The position numbers and the translations under genes were made by a program. A stretch of DNA of 64,000 bases, from assembly GCF_009765375.1 (NCBI RefSeq), contig NZ_VTOK01000019.1, positions 387 to 64,386 of the forward strand, read 5' to 3'. Within the stretch, counting starts at the first letter, position 1. Each line of letters opens with the position of its first letter. The notes beneath the pieces were generated by a model. The model was not told the DNA's origin and did no database searches. It was given only the letters and a program-made list of their open reading frames with translations. This DNA is from Alteribacillus sp. YIM 98480 (lineage in GTDB: Bacteria > Bacillota > Bacilli > Bacillales > Marinococcaceae). Below, piece by piece: positions 1-7,525 of the stretch.

Positions 1-608
1 TATTTAAGCCAGTGTTGGTAAATTCCCTGTCCCATTTCAATCGATGGGTTCATGCCAAGACGTCTAGAACTTTTAATTTGGGCGCGATATGTACCCAGAT
101 TCTGAATTCCGTTTTCAGGATCTTTCGATACGTACATAGAATTAGTAGTATAAGGAGCATTATCAAAACCTGGTGTGGAAATAGGAACCGGAAGGTGTTC
201 CAATCCTTTTCCATCTTCATCCAGTTCATCCCCTTGGTAAACGACCTCTTGACACGGAGCACTATCTACGTTAACAGGGGCAATAGGATTAGATTTAGCT
301 TCTGCCCACTTTTCTCCTATTTTTTCAACAGGAACTCCCATCCCTAAACTGTATACTTCGCGGTTTACAGAGAGACCGCCAACCACAACCGGAATATCAT
401 ATTTACGGCCGTTACTGTCTACAACATTATGAAAAACAAAAGCTTTTCTTTCAGCTTCTGGAATATTACCGCGAAATTGCCATCTTACCAGTGGATGTAA
501 TTCTGTATCTTTGTTTATTTCTTTATAGATATGGTGAACGAGCCCTCTCTCTTCAAGTTTTTTCAAATGAGTTTGAAAACTAGGATTTGTTTTTGTTGTA
601 TCCATCAT
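1..608 (-). CDS. UbiD-family decarboxylase (N-terminal part, cut by window edge)
   Basis: Reading the minus strand from the ATG at 608 gives about 202 codons with no stop, so the gene runs off the left edge. An AAAGGAG sequence lies 5-8 bases upstream of two adjacent ATG codons (608 and 605). The protein resembles the N-terminal region of UbiD-type decarboxylases: a segment reading VVGGLSVNREVYSLGMG, then an NLGTYRAQ stretch near residue 175 that fits the family's metal/prenyl-FMN binding region, followed by RRLGMNPSIEMG. UbiD enzymes use prenylated FMN, made by UbiX, to decarboxylate aromatic or alpha,beta-unsaturated acids. A UbiX gene lies at 4123-4683 on the same strand, with a carboxylate transporter between them. 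The catalytic Glu-Arg-Glu residues would be off the window. The substrate cannot be told from the sequence. Confidence 0.85.
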   Translation of the reverse strand, partial: MMDTTKTNPSFQTHLKKLEERGLVHHIYKEINKDTELHPLVRWQFRGNIPEAERKAFVFHNVVDSNGRKYDIPVVVGGLSVNREVYSLGMGVPVEKIGEKWAEAKSNPIAPVNVDSAPCQEVVYQGDELDEDGKGLEHLPVPISTPGFDNAPYTTNSMYVSKDPENGIQNLGTYRAQIKSSRRLGMNPSIEMGQGIYQHWLK

Positions 609-751
609 ACATTCTCCTTTACTAATAGAAAATAATTTAAAAATTTAATATGGTAAACAGTGCAACAAATACCCTATCGTCATTTCCCAACAGATAAGCT
701 ACTGAATGTTAATAAACAAAGGCAAGAAACATAGTCATTGCAATTCCTTTG

Positions 752-2257
752 TTATTTACTATGTGTATTTGTTAATCCCCCATCCGATTTGTTAAACAAT
801 TTCTTTATGAAACCTATAATCATTGGAGAAGCCAATATTAATATTGTTACTATTAAAATAGTTAATGGAATAGGAGTAAAAAAGATACCATAAGAGCCAT
901 CAGACATTAACAGTGCTCTACGATAATTGCTCTCAACCATACTCCCTAATACCAACCCTAAAATAAGTGGAGCAAGCGGGTACTTATATTTAACTAGTAT
1001 ATATCCAAGTACACCAAAGGCTATAGCAATCAACATATCCGTTACTTTATAGTTATAAGCATATGCTCCGACTAGCGCTAACGTAATAACCCCTGCTCCT
1101 AAAAGTTCATTTGGCATACTAGTTACCCTTACAAAGTGTTTCATACCAATTAATGCAACAATGAAAAAAGCAAACTGAGCTAAGAGCATACCTACAAAAA
1201 CAATGTAAGAAACAGAAGAACTACTTGAAAAAAATGATGCTCCTGGTTCTAAACCGTGTAACGTAATAGCTGCTAAAAATATAGCAGAGGTAGCCCCACC
1301 TGGTAATCCAAGCGTTATTGCCGGTATTAATTCCGAAACCGTAGTGGCATTATTTGCACTTTCCGGAGCAACAACTCCTCCAACGTTTCCTTTTCCATAT
1401 GATTTTGGCTTTTTGGATGACCGCTGTTCAAACATATAAGCAACAAAATTGGCAATGGAAATCCCCACTCCAGGAATAGCTCCTAAAACGACCCCAGTTA
1501 TACTAGAACGGGTTAAATTGATAGGTCTTTTAAATGTTGCTATTACGCCTTCACTGACTTTACCAATACTACCTCCTATTTTGGAAATCGTACCGCCCTG
1601 ACCAATCAGAACGAAGGCTTGAGAAAGGGCAAACAAACCAATTGCAGACGGTACGAAGGAGATCCCATCTTCTAAATAAATATTATCGAAAGTAAATCTC
1701 AATCCACCGCTAACCGGATCACGTCCTATAAATGATATAAGCAGACCAAATCCAGCTAACATTAACCCCTTTAAGGTATTTCCGTGTGCTGCAAATGCAA
1801 CCATTGAAAGACCAAATAGAGCAAGCATAAAATATGTTGCAGGATTAAATTTAAGAGCAATACTTGCTATTAAAGGAGAAATAGTTGCTAAAGCAATAAA
1901 ACCAAAAATTCCCCCAACAAGTGAAGCAGTAGCTGCAGCTCCAAGTGCCAGCCCGCCTTTACCTTGCTGTGCTAAAGGGTATCCATCAAATGTAGTTGCT
2001 ACCGATCCAGGAGTTCCAGGAGCATTAATAAGAATAGCCGTGATACAGCCTCCAAATACACTTGAAGAATACAAGACGCCTAAAAATACAAGCGCAGAAG
2101 GGGGATCCATACCAAATGTCATTGGTAAAAAAAGAGCTAAAGTAAAAGCTGGGCCCAGTCCAGGTAATGATCCTAGAGTAATGCCAAGTAATGTTCCTCC
2201 TATAACAATTAGAATATATTCTATACTTAAAAACATACTAAACGCTTCAAGCCACAT
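752..2257 (-). CDS. tctA: TctA-type permease of a tripartite tricarboxylate transporter
   Basis: This 501-residue, highly hydrophobic protein has the hallmarks of the large TctA membrane subunit: the conserved block INAPGTPGSVATTFDGYPLA near residues 75-95, an N-terminal GSLPGLGPAFTLALFLPMTF block, and a second half with GVVAPESANNATTVSELIPAITLGLPG. TctA proteins have 10-12 membrane segments and work with a small TctB subunit and a periplasmic or lipoprotein binding protein TctC as a sodium- or proton-coupled carboxylate importer. The tctB gene ends 35 bases upstream on the same strand and tctC precedes it, so this is a complete TctCBA set. A ubiD-family gene follows 144 bases downstream, which suggests the imported acid is then decarboxylated. 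Confidence 0.93.
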   Translation of the reverse strand: MWLEAFSMFLSIEYILIVIGGTLLGITLGSLPGLGPAFTLALFLPMTFGMDPPSALVFLGVLYSSSVFGGCITAILINAPGTPGSVATTFDGYPLAQQGKGGLALGAAATASLVGGIFGFIALATISPLIASIALKFNPATYFMLALFGLSMVAFAAHGNTLKGLMLAGFGLLISFIGRDPVSGGLRFTFDNIYLEDGISFVPSAIGLFALSQAFVLIGQGGTISKIGGSIGKVSEGVIATFKRPINLTRSSITGVVLGAIPGVGISIANFVAYMFEQRSSKKPKSYGKGNVGGVVAPESANNATTVSELIPAITLGLPGGATSAIFLAAITLHGLEPGASFFSSSSSVSYIVFVGMLLAQFAFFIVALIGMKHFVRVTSMPNELLGAGVITLALVGAYAYNYKVTDMLIAIAFGVLGYILVKYKYPLAPLILGLVLGSMVESNYRRALLMSDGSYGIFFTPIPLTILIVTILILASPMIIGFIKKLFNKSDGGLTNTHSK

Positions 2258-2292
2258 AAGTTATCACCTTCCTTTTCTTATAAAGTTACCAA

Positions 2293-2763
2293 TCAAAAGA
2301 GAAGCCCTTGAGGAAAGCGAACATTCATTAACATGTAAAAACCAACCCAATATATAATAAAAAATGAAATCATAGACAAAACAACAAATTTCAACTTATT
2401 ATATTTATAAAAGATTGGAATGAAAACCAAAAACACCACAGTAGAAACGAAAAACCCTAGGTTTACAATCAATAAGTAATAACCAAGAGTAAATAGTATT
2501 ATCATCCAAACCGGTTTTTTAGGCTTCCTTTCTTCTTCGGTTTGTTCTTCCTCTTCATCACCTGCAACGGCTTCATTTCTTGCTTTTCTAAAATCAACCA
2601 ATACTGCAATCGCTGACAAGACTGCCATAATAGAACACACCAGAATCGGAGCAAGAGCTGATTCATCTGATAAACTAGTAAAAGATAGAGTTAAAAACAG
2701 TATGGAAGCAAGAAAAATAAAAAGGTTGAAAAAGACAGGCACATAGCTCTGTTGCTGTTCCAT
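2293..2763 (-). CDS. tctB: TctB-type small membrane subunit
   Basis: A 156-residue protein with four predicted hydrophobic segments (about residues 10-30, 36-55, 85-110 and 125-150), separated by a charged loop rich in Glu and Lys (EEEEQTEEERKPKK). Size, topology and position between tctC and tctA fit the DUF1468/TctB small subunit of tripartite tricarboxylate transporters. Sequence conservation in TctB is low, so the call relies partly on neighbours. The start follows an AGGAGGG ribosome binding site. Confidence 0.85.
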   Translation of the reverse strand: MEQQQSYVPVFFNLFIFLASILFLTLSFTSLSDESALAPILVCSIMAVLSAIAVLVDFRKARNEAVAGDEEEEQTEEERKPKKPVWMIILFTLGYYLLIVNLGFFVSTVVFLVFIPIFYKYNKLKFVVLSMISFFIIYWVGFYMLMNVRFPQGLLF

Positions 2764-2789
2764 ATTAGCCCTCCTCCTGCAATTATTGC

Positions 2790-2821
2790 GTTCTGGGCAG
2801 CTGCCAGGAGCCGCCCAGAAC
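2790..2821 (-). terminator. Intercistronic hairpin after tctC
   Basis: A 9-bp perfect stem (GTTCTGGGC / GCCCAGAAC) encloses a 14-base loop between the tctC stop and the tctB start. No run of T follows on either strand, so it is more likely a 3' stabiliser or partial terminator that raises binding-protein expression over the membrane subunits than a full terminator. Confidence 0.6.
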
Positions 2822-2843
2822 CGTATAAAACTAAGAAAAATGA

Positions 2844-3911
2844 TTATTCAGTTGAAAATCTTTCTTGAAACCCTTCAATAACTTGATATTGAGCATCTCG
2901 TTCTTCTGCAAATTCATCTGGCATTAAGATCTTTTCTTTAAACCCAGCCCGTTCTGCTGCTTCACTGAAAGAAGGATCCTCGCTTGCTTCCTTCATCGCT
3001 TCAGAAAGTGTCTCTATGACGTCTTCTGGAGTACCTGGCGGAGCCCAAAAACCATAAAGAATTTCGAATCCTAAGTCTTCGTAACCGTTTTCAACTAAAG
3101 TCTCAGCATCTGGAAAACTATCAAGTCTTTCATTAGCTGTTGTTCCAATGACGCGAACTAAACCTTCTTCCACCGGAGATTGTGCAGCAATTTCACTCGC
3201 TACCCCAAAATCAACATGTCCGCCAGCTACCTGCTGAACAGATTCACTACCTCCATCAAACGGAACATATTCGTGTTTAACACCCATTTCATCTAGGAAA
3301 ATACTCCCTAAAGCAGCGTTTGTGGCTGTACCTGATCCTGATGCTTTTAAGCTCTCGGATTCTGACGCTTCAATGAGATCATCAATTGTTTCATATGGGG
3401 AGTCCTCAGGAACAATCACCACATTGGATGTGTTTCCAAACATATTAAATACCGGCTCAAAATCTAAGGTGTTAAAATCCCCCTCTTCTACTATTTCACC
3501 AATTGCCATGGAAGGGATAGGAGTTTTAAGTAAGGTATAACCATCAGGGTCTTCACCGAAAATTTGTGCCCTTGCTATGTTTCCACCTGCTCCTTCAACG
3601 TTTTCCACCACTACAGGAACATCTAATATTTCTTGCAGCGGTTCTGTTATGGACCGCGCAGCCATATCGTTACTTCCCCCAGCAGAATTACTTACTACTA
3701 TAGTGATTTCTTTTTCAGGGAAAGTTCCACTCTCCTCTTCTTCCTCACCCTCTTCCTGTTCACTGCTGTTTGCTTCACTTTCTCCTTCACTTTCTGAAGT
3801 TTCACTGCTAGCAGTGTCTTCTGTTGCTTCTGAACACGCAGCAATAAGTACAAATAAGGTTAATACGATACATACCCTAAACAACACGCCTGCATTCATT
3901 TTCACTTTCAA
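2844..3911 (-). CDS. tctC: TctC/Bug-type substrate-binding lipoprotein
   Basis: The N-terminus is a lipoprotein signal peptide ending in LIAAC with Cys at about residue 26, followed by a 40-residue acidic Ser/Glu linker typical of halophilic Bacillaceae. The mature part begins FPEKEITIVVSNSAGGSNDMAARSI, which is the N-terminal signature of the Bug/TctC family that binds organic anions for tripartite tricarboxylate transporters. The position directly upstream of tctB and tctA supports this. Three in-frame starts are possible: TTG 3911, GTG 3905 and ATG 3899; an AGGGTGG sequence lies immediately upstream, closest to the TTG, so the exact start is uncertain. The ligand is unknown. Confidence 0.92.
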   Translation of the reverse strand: MKVKMNAGVLFRVCIVLTLFVLIAACSEATEDTASSETSESEGESEANSSEQEEGEEEEESGTFPEKEITIVVSNSAGGSNDMAARSITEPLQEILDVPVVVENVEGAGGNIARAQIFGEDPDGYTLLKTPIPSMAIGEIVEEGDFNTLDFEPVFNMFGNTSNVVIVPEDSPYETIDDLIEASESESLKASGSGTATNAALGSIFLDEMGVKHEYVPFDGGSESVQQVAGGHVDFGVASEIAAQSPVEEGLVRVIGTTANERLDSFPDAETLVENGYEDLGFEILYGFWAPPGTPEDVIETLSEAMKEASEDPSFSEAAERAGFKEKILMPDEFAEERDAQYQVIEGFQERFSTE

Positions 3912-4122
3912 AATACCACCCTTTCTTTTGTTTTAAAATTTTAAATAATGCATAAATAATGTATCTTCCTTACATTTAAACACCCCCTTAATAGAATGAC
4001 TTTAATATTACAAATGGAATGAACATAAAGAAGTGACTAATAGAAAAAGCTTTCCAATCAGTCAGTGGCTAAATGATTTTCACACCCTAAATCACCCTTT
4101 TGAGACAGCCTCGTTTTCTGCA

Positions 4123-4683
4123 TTACGTTTTTTGAAGCCATCTTTTCGTTAATTGATTATCTATACCGAATTGATCTAGAGTGCGTGCAACTGTATGATT
4201 AATAATGTCATCTACCGATTGAGGATGATTATAAAAGGCAGGCATTGGTGGATTAATAACAACTCCCATTTTCGACAAGCGCAGCATATTTTCAATGTGT
4301 ATCTGATTCAAAGGTGCCTCACGTGGGAGAATTACTAATTTTCTATTTTCTTTTAACACTACATCAGCACTACGGCTGATTAAATTATCAGCAAGGCCAA
4401 AGCTAATAGATGCCAGCGTTTTCATACTGCAAGGAGCAATAATCATACCATCCGTAATGAATGAACCACTAGAAATAACTGCAGCTTGATTTGAAGTATT
4501 ATAAATATAGGATGCTAGCCCCTTAACATAATCAACAGTATAAGTCGTTTCAATAGCAATGGTTTTTTCTGCCCACTCGCTAAGTATTAAATGGGTTTCT
4601 ACTCCAGCCTGATCTAATGCTTCTAATAATCGAATGCCATAAATTGGCCCAGTAGCTCCCGAAATCCCTACTATTATTTTCAT
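4123..4683 (-). CDS. ubiX: UbiX-type flavin prenyltransferase
   Basis: The 186-residue product starts MKIIVGISGATGPIYGIRLL, the FMN-phosphate loop of the UbiX/Pad1 family, and carries the later motifs APCSMKTLASISFGLADNLI and LPREAPLNQIHIENMLRLS. UbiX prenylates reduced FMN with dimethylallyl phosphate to make the prenyl-FMN cofactor used by UbiD decarboxylases, one of which is encoded downstream at the left edge. The open frame continues 15 codons upstream, but the ATG at 4683 is preceded by GGAGG at good spacing and begins at the conserved family start, so I use it. Being first in the cluster, it is probably cotranscribed with the transporter, although a 211-base gap to tctC allows a separate promoter. 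Confidence 0.92.
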   Translation of the reverse strand: MKIIVGISGATGPIYGIRLLEALDQAGVETHLILSEWAEKTIAIETTYTVDYVKGLASYIYNTSNQAAVISSGSFITDGMIIAPCSMKTLASISFGLADNLISRSADVVLKENRKLVILPREAPLNQIHIENMLRLSKMGVVINPPMPAFYNHPQSVDDIINHTVARTLDQFGIDNQLTKRWLQKT

Positions 4684-4712
4684 AATTGTTTTCCTCCGTT
4701 TTAATAAGATTT

Positions 4713-4728
4713 TTGTTACCGCTTTCAA
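4713..4728 (-). promoter_or_regulatory. Catabolite response element (cre) upstream of ubiX
   Basis: TTGAAAGCGGTAACAA on the minus strand matches the CcpA consensus WTGNNARCGNWWWCAW at every position. It lies 30-45 bases upstream of the ubiX start, so it would place ubiX and the transporter genes under carbon catabolite control. Confidence 0.7.
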
Positions 4729-4799
4729 ATCAAATCAAATAACTGGTAAAAATTAATGCCATTAAATTCTCAATGACACTTTCTTTTCTTAACTTTTAT

Positions 4800-4847
4800 A
4801 GTATATAATAAAAGTGACATAAAGGAAACATTGGTTTCTTGTGAAAC
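4800..4847 (-). promoter_or_regulatory. Candidate promoter and operator of the ubiX-tct cluster
   Basis: At 4825-4847 the plus strand reads GAAAC-ATTG-GTTTC-TTGT-GAAAC, three 5-bp arms alternating in orientation and spaced by 4 bp. This is the layout of a dimer- or tetramer-binding operator. Just downstream on the minus strand a TATACT box (4805-4800) could be a -10 element, with a poor TTTCCT at -35 overlapping the operator. The regulator gene is not in view. Confidence 0.4.
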
Positions 4848-4928
4848 AAAGTATCATGAATTAATATTAAAATAACCTATCTGAAAATTCAAGTTTTTTT
4901 ATATTTTTTTTATACTTTTCGGATATTT

Positions 4929-4990
4929 TAATTTTGCTAAAGGATCAAAGTATATTGTCATTGGATTTGGCAGCAAGCCAAGTTTTCCTA
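4929..4990 (+). repeat. Dispersed hairpin element, forward copy 1 (degenerate)
   Basis: It contains the family core GCTAAAGGATCAAAGTAT followed by TTTGGCAGCAAGCCAAGTTT. The left arm of the hairpin is lost, so this looks like a decayed copy of the element intact at 5007-5086. Confidence 0.6.
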
Positions 4991-5006
4991 CTACTTTAGG
5001 AGAATT

Positions 5007-5086
5007 CTAACTTTGTTAATGGTTCAAAGTATAAGGAAAACTAGAGCTTCCGCCATTTGGATTTGGCGGCAAGCCAAGTTTTCCTA
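5007..5086 (+). repeat. Dispersed hairpin element, forward copy 2 (best preserved)
   Basis: The element starts TAACTTTGTTAA, passes through GGTTCAAAGTATA, and ends in a long hairpin: outer arms AGGAAAACT and AGTTTTCCT (5034-5042 and 5077-5085), then GCTT/AAGC, then CCGCCA/TGGCGG around a short loop. Related copies occur throughout the window in both orientations. Confidence 0.75.
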
Positions 5087-5299
5087 ATAATAAAAATAAT
5101 GCTTGCTAATTAGAAAGCTTTCATTTACAATGACTAGAAATTTAGGGGAAAATATTTCATTATGGGGAAATTTGTAAATAAGATAGGAATAGAGCAGAAA
5201 GAAAAGAAAGGGTTTACATTGTCGGGGGTGTGATCAATTTGAAATGCTGAAAACTGCCGTTTCTCGCATGCTGATCACCGATAAAATGTTCTCCTTTCC

Positions 5300-5327
5300 T
5301 TAACAGGACAAGTTTTTATGATAAAAT
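5300..5327 (+). promoter_or_regulatory. Candidate sigma-A promoter of the moa operon
   Basis: TTAACA (5300-5305) and TAAAAT (5322-5327) are separated by 16 bp and lie about 125 bases upstream of the moaA start. This would leave a leader of roughly 115 bases. No molybdenum-cofactor riboswitch was recognised in it. Confidence 0.4.
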
Positions 5328-5399
5328 GGCACCTATAGAACCTATAAATGATCAGATATATAGGTAATACATTCACCTCCGTCTTGTCATCCTAGTCTT

Positions 5400-5439
5400 G
5401 TATTACTAATTAATCCTCTGTATTACTAATTAATCCTCT
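5400..5439 (+). repeat. 20-bp tandem duplication abutting the moaA ribosome binding site
   Basis: The 20-bp unit GTATTACTAATTAATCCTCT occurs twice without a gap. The second copy ends one base before the moaA Shine-Dalgarno AGGAGGG. The TCCTCT end of each unit is complementary to AGGAGG, so each copy could in principle occlude the ribosome binding site. Confidence 0.85.
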
Positions 5440-5452
5440 TAGGAGGGAAATA

Positions 5453-6469
5453 ATGAAAAGAAATGTTATCACAGACACGTTAAACCGTCCATTACGCGAT
5501 TTGCGTATTTCTGTTATAGATCGCTGCAATTTTCGCTGTTCCTACTGTATGCCTAAAGAAATATTTGGCGATGATTATCCGTTCATGCCAGAAAGTGAGC
5601 TGCTTTCCTTTGAAGAAATCCTTCGTCTGGCGGAACAATTTACAAAACTAGGAGCAGAAAAAATTCGTATTACCGGTGGTGAACCGTTAATGCGAAAAAA
5701 CCTCTCTCTTTTAATAAAACAATTATCCGCATTGGAAGGAATCCATGATATTGGTTTAACGACAAACGGTGTATACTTGGTTAAACAGGCAAAAACCTTA
5801 AAGGAAGCCGGTTTGCATAGAGTAAATGTCAGTCTTGATGCAATTGAGGAAAAGATTTTTCAGACCATGAACGGCAGGAATGTAAAACCGAAAGCAGTTT
5901 TAAATGGTATCGATGCTGCTTTGTCAGCCGGCCTTAAGGTAAAAGTAAACATGGTCGTAAAAAAAGGAGTCAATGACGGACAAATCCGTCCTCTGGCAGA
6001 ATATTGCAAAGCTAGAGGCATCACTCTCCGTTTTATTGAATATATGGATGTCGGTCAAACGAACGGCTGGAACTTTTCTGATGTGGTAACCAAAAAAGAA
6101 ATTTATGAAAAGCTGACTGATATTGCCCCATTAATTCCAGTAGAAAAAGCTTATTTTGGAGAAGTGGCGTCAAGGTACCGTTATAAAGACAGTGATGTGG
6201 AAGTTGGGTTTATCTCTTCTGTCTCTGATGCGTTTTGTTCGAGCTGTACGCGGGCACGTATTTCAGCAGACGGGAAACTCTACACTTGTCTGTTTGCCGA
6301 ATCAGGCCATGATTTACGAGCTTTCCTTAGAAACGGTGCCTCTACAGAAGAATTGGAACACTACCTGACTTCGATCTGGTCCAGCCGCAGCGACAGATAT
6401 TCTGAGGAAAGAACAGAAGAAACCGTGAAAAAACGAAAGAAAATTGAGATGTCTTATATAGGCGGATAG
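5453..6469 (+). CDS. moaA: GTP 3',8-cyclase MoaA
   Basis: A 338-residue radical-SAM enzyme that catalyses the first step of molybdopterin biosynthesis, converting GTP to 3',8-cyclo-GTP. The N-terminal radical-SAM cluster motif CNFRCSYC lies at about residues 24-31, the SAM-binding ITGGEPL follows near residue 75, the second [4Fe-4S] site is [19 protein letters not shown] near residues 260-280, and the protein ends with the required Gly-Gly. AGGAGGG precedes the ATG. It opens an operon of six cofactor genes with short gaps or overlaps. The partner moaC is not in the window. Confidence 0.97.
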   Translation: MKRNVITDTLNRPLRDLRISVIDRCNFRCSYCMPKEIFGDDYPFMPESELLSFEEILRLAEQFTKLGAEKIRITGGEPLMRKNLSLLIKQLSALEGIHDIGLTTNGVYLVKQAKTLKEAGLHRVNVSLDAIEEKIFQTMNGRNVKPKAVLNGIDAALSAGLKVKVNMVVKKGVNDGQIRPLAEYCKARGITLRFIEYMDVGQTNGWNFSDVVTKKEIYEKLTDIAPLIPVEKAYFGEVASRYRYKDSDVEVGFISSVSDAFCSSCTRARISADGKLYTCLFAESGHDLRAFLRNGASTEELEHYLTSIWSSRSDRYSEERTEETVKKRKKIEMSYIGG

Positions 6470-6491
6470 ACAAATAAGGAGGAAAGGACCG

Positions 6492-7520
6492 ATGGATACT
6501 CGTTACTCAAGACAAGAACTTTTCTCCGGAATCGGAAAAGAAGGTCAAAAACGGCTCCAGGAAAAACATGTGCTCGTTCTTGGAGCCGGCGCCCTTGGAA
6601 GCGCGAGTGCAGAGACGCTCGTTCGGGCTGGTGTCGGCACCCTTACGATAATAGACAGAGATTTTGTCGAATGGAGTAATCTTCACAGGCAGCAATTATA
6701 CACCGAAGCCGATGCTGAACATAATCACCCAAAAGCTATCGCAGCCAAAGAACGGCTGCAAAGTATTAATAAAGACACAACGGTAAAAGCATATGTACTC
6801 GACGCCAAAGCCGATAATCTGAAAAAATTAGTTCAAGACGCCGATGTAGTTATTGATGGAAGCGATAACTTTGATATTCGTTTCATTATAAATGACCTTT
6901 CGCAGAAATACCGTGTTCCGTGGATTTTTGGTGCTTTTGCAGGAAGTTTTGGAATGTCATATACATTTCTTCCCGAAAAGACCCCTTGCCTGCAATGCAT
7001 TCTTTCCACCATCCCTAGCAGCAGTATGAGCTGTGAAACGTCCGGCATCATTGCTCCTGCCGTTCAGATGACATCCGCTCATCAAACGACCGAAGCATTA
7101 AAAATACTTACGAATCAAGAAGAGTCATTACGCGGGACATTGCTGTTGTTTGATGTATGGAACACCCAGCAGCAATCAATCCGCACCGACAAGATAAAGA
7201 AAACAGACTGCCCTTCCTGCGGCAAAGAGAGAACCTATCCATACCTAGTCCACGAACAAGATACCAAGCTTGAGGTATTGTGCGGACGAAATACCGTCCA
7301 AATCCGGCCATCGGAGAAAAAAGAATACGATTTTAACACGCTTGCCAGTGAACTCAAACAACATGGAAACGTTCGAAAAAACAGTTATATTTTAATATGC
7401 ACATTAAGTGACTGCAGACTCGCCATTTTTCAAGATGGACGCGTACTTATCCATGGGACGAAAGAAATTGACAAAGCCAAACATTTATATCACCGCTTTA
7501 TTGCAAAAGAAAAGGAGTAG
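6492..7520 (+). CDS. moeB: MoeB/ThiF-type adenylyltransferase
   Basis: A 342-residue E1-like enzyme. It has the nucleotide-binding VLGAGALGSASAETLVRAGVG loop near residues 30-50, the conserved DRDFVEWSNLHRQQLY segment and DGSDNFDIRFIIND. A C-terminal extension of about 90 residues follows, as in Bacillus MoeB. It adenylates the C-terminal Gly-Gly of MoaD so that sulfur can be loaded for molybdopterin synthase; MoaD is the last gene of this operon. A conserved Cys in TSGIIAP context (near residue 180) and a CPSC pair, possibly zinc binding, are visible. ThiF-type specificity for thiamine synthesis cannot be excluded, but context favours MoeB. Confidence 0.92.
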   Translation: MDTRYSRQELFSGIGKEGQKRLQEKHVLVLGAGALGSASAETLVRAGVGTLTIIDRDFVEWSNLHRQQLYTEADAEHNHPKAIAAKERLQSINKDTTVKAYVLDAKADNLKKLVQDADVVIDGSDNFDIRFIINDLSQKYRVPWIFGAFAGSFGMSYTFLPEKTPCLQCILSTIPSSSMSCETSGIIAPAVQMTSAHQTTEALKILTNQEESLRGTLLLFDVWNTQQQSIRTDKIKKTDCPSCGKERTYPYLVHEQDTKLEVLCGRNTVQIRPSEKKEYDFNTLASELKQHGNVRKNSYILICTLSDCRLAIFQDGRVLIHGTKEIDKAKHLYHRFIAKEKE

Positions 7521-7525
7521 AGAGC

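Larger units (their letters stand above)
4684..5452. other. 769-bp divergent intergenic region
   Basis: This stretch between ubiX (minus) and moaA (plus) holds the ubiX cre site and operator candidate, two copies of a dispersed hairpin element, a moaA promoter candidate and a 20-bp tandem duplication next to the moaA ribosome binding site. No convincing gene was found in it. Confidence 0.8.

Noticed and set aside
5230-5452. Molybdenum-cofactor riboswitch ahead of moaA
   Set aside because: I could not recognise the conserved Moco RNA core motifs; only a promoter candidate, a small ACCTAT/ATAGGT pairing and the tandem duplication are visible.
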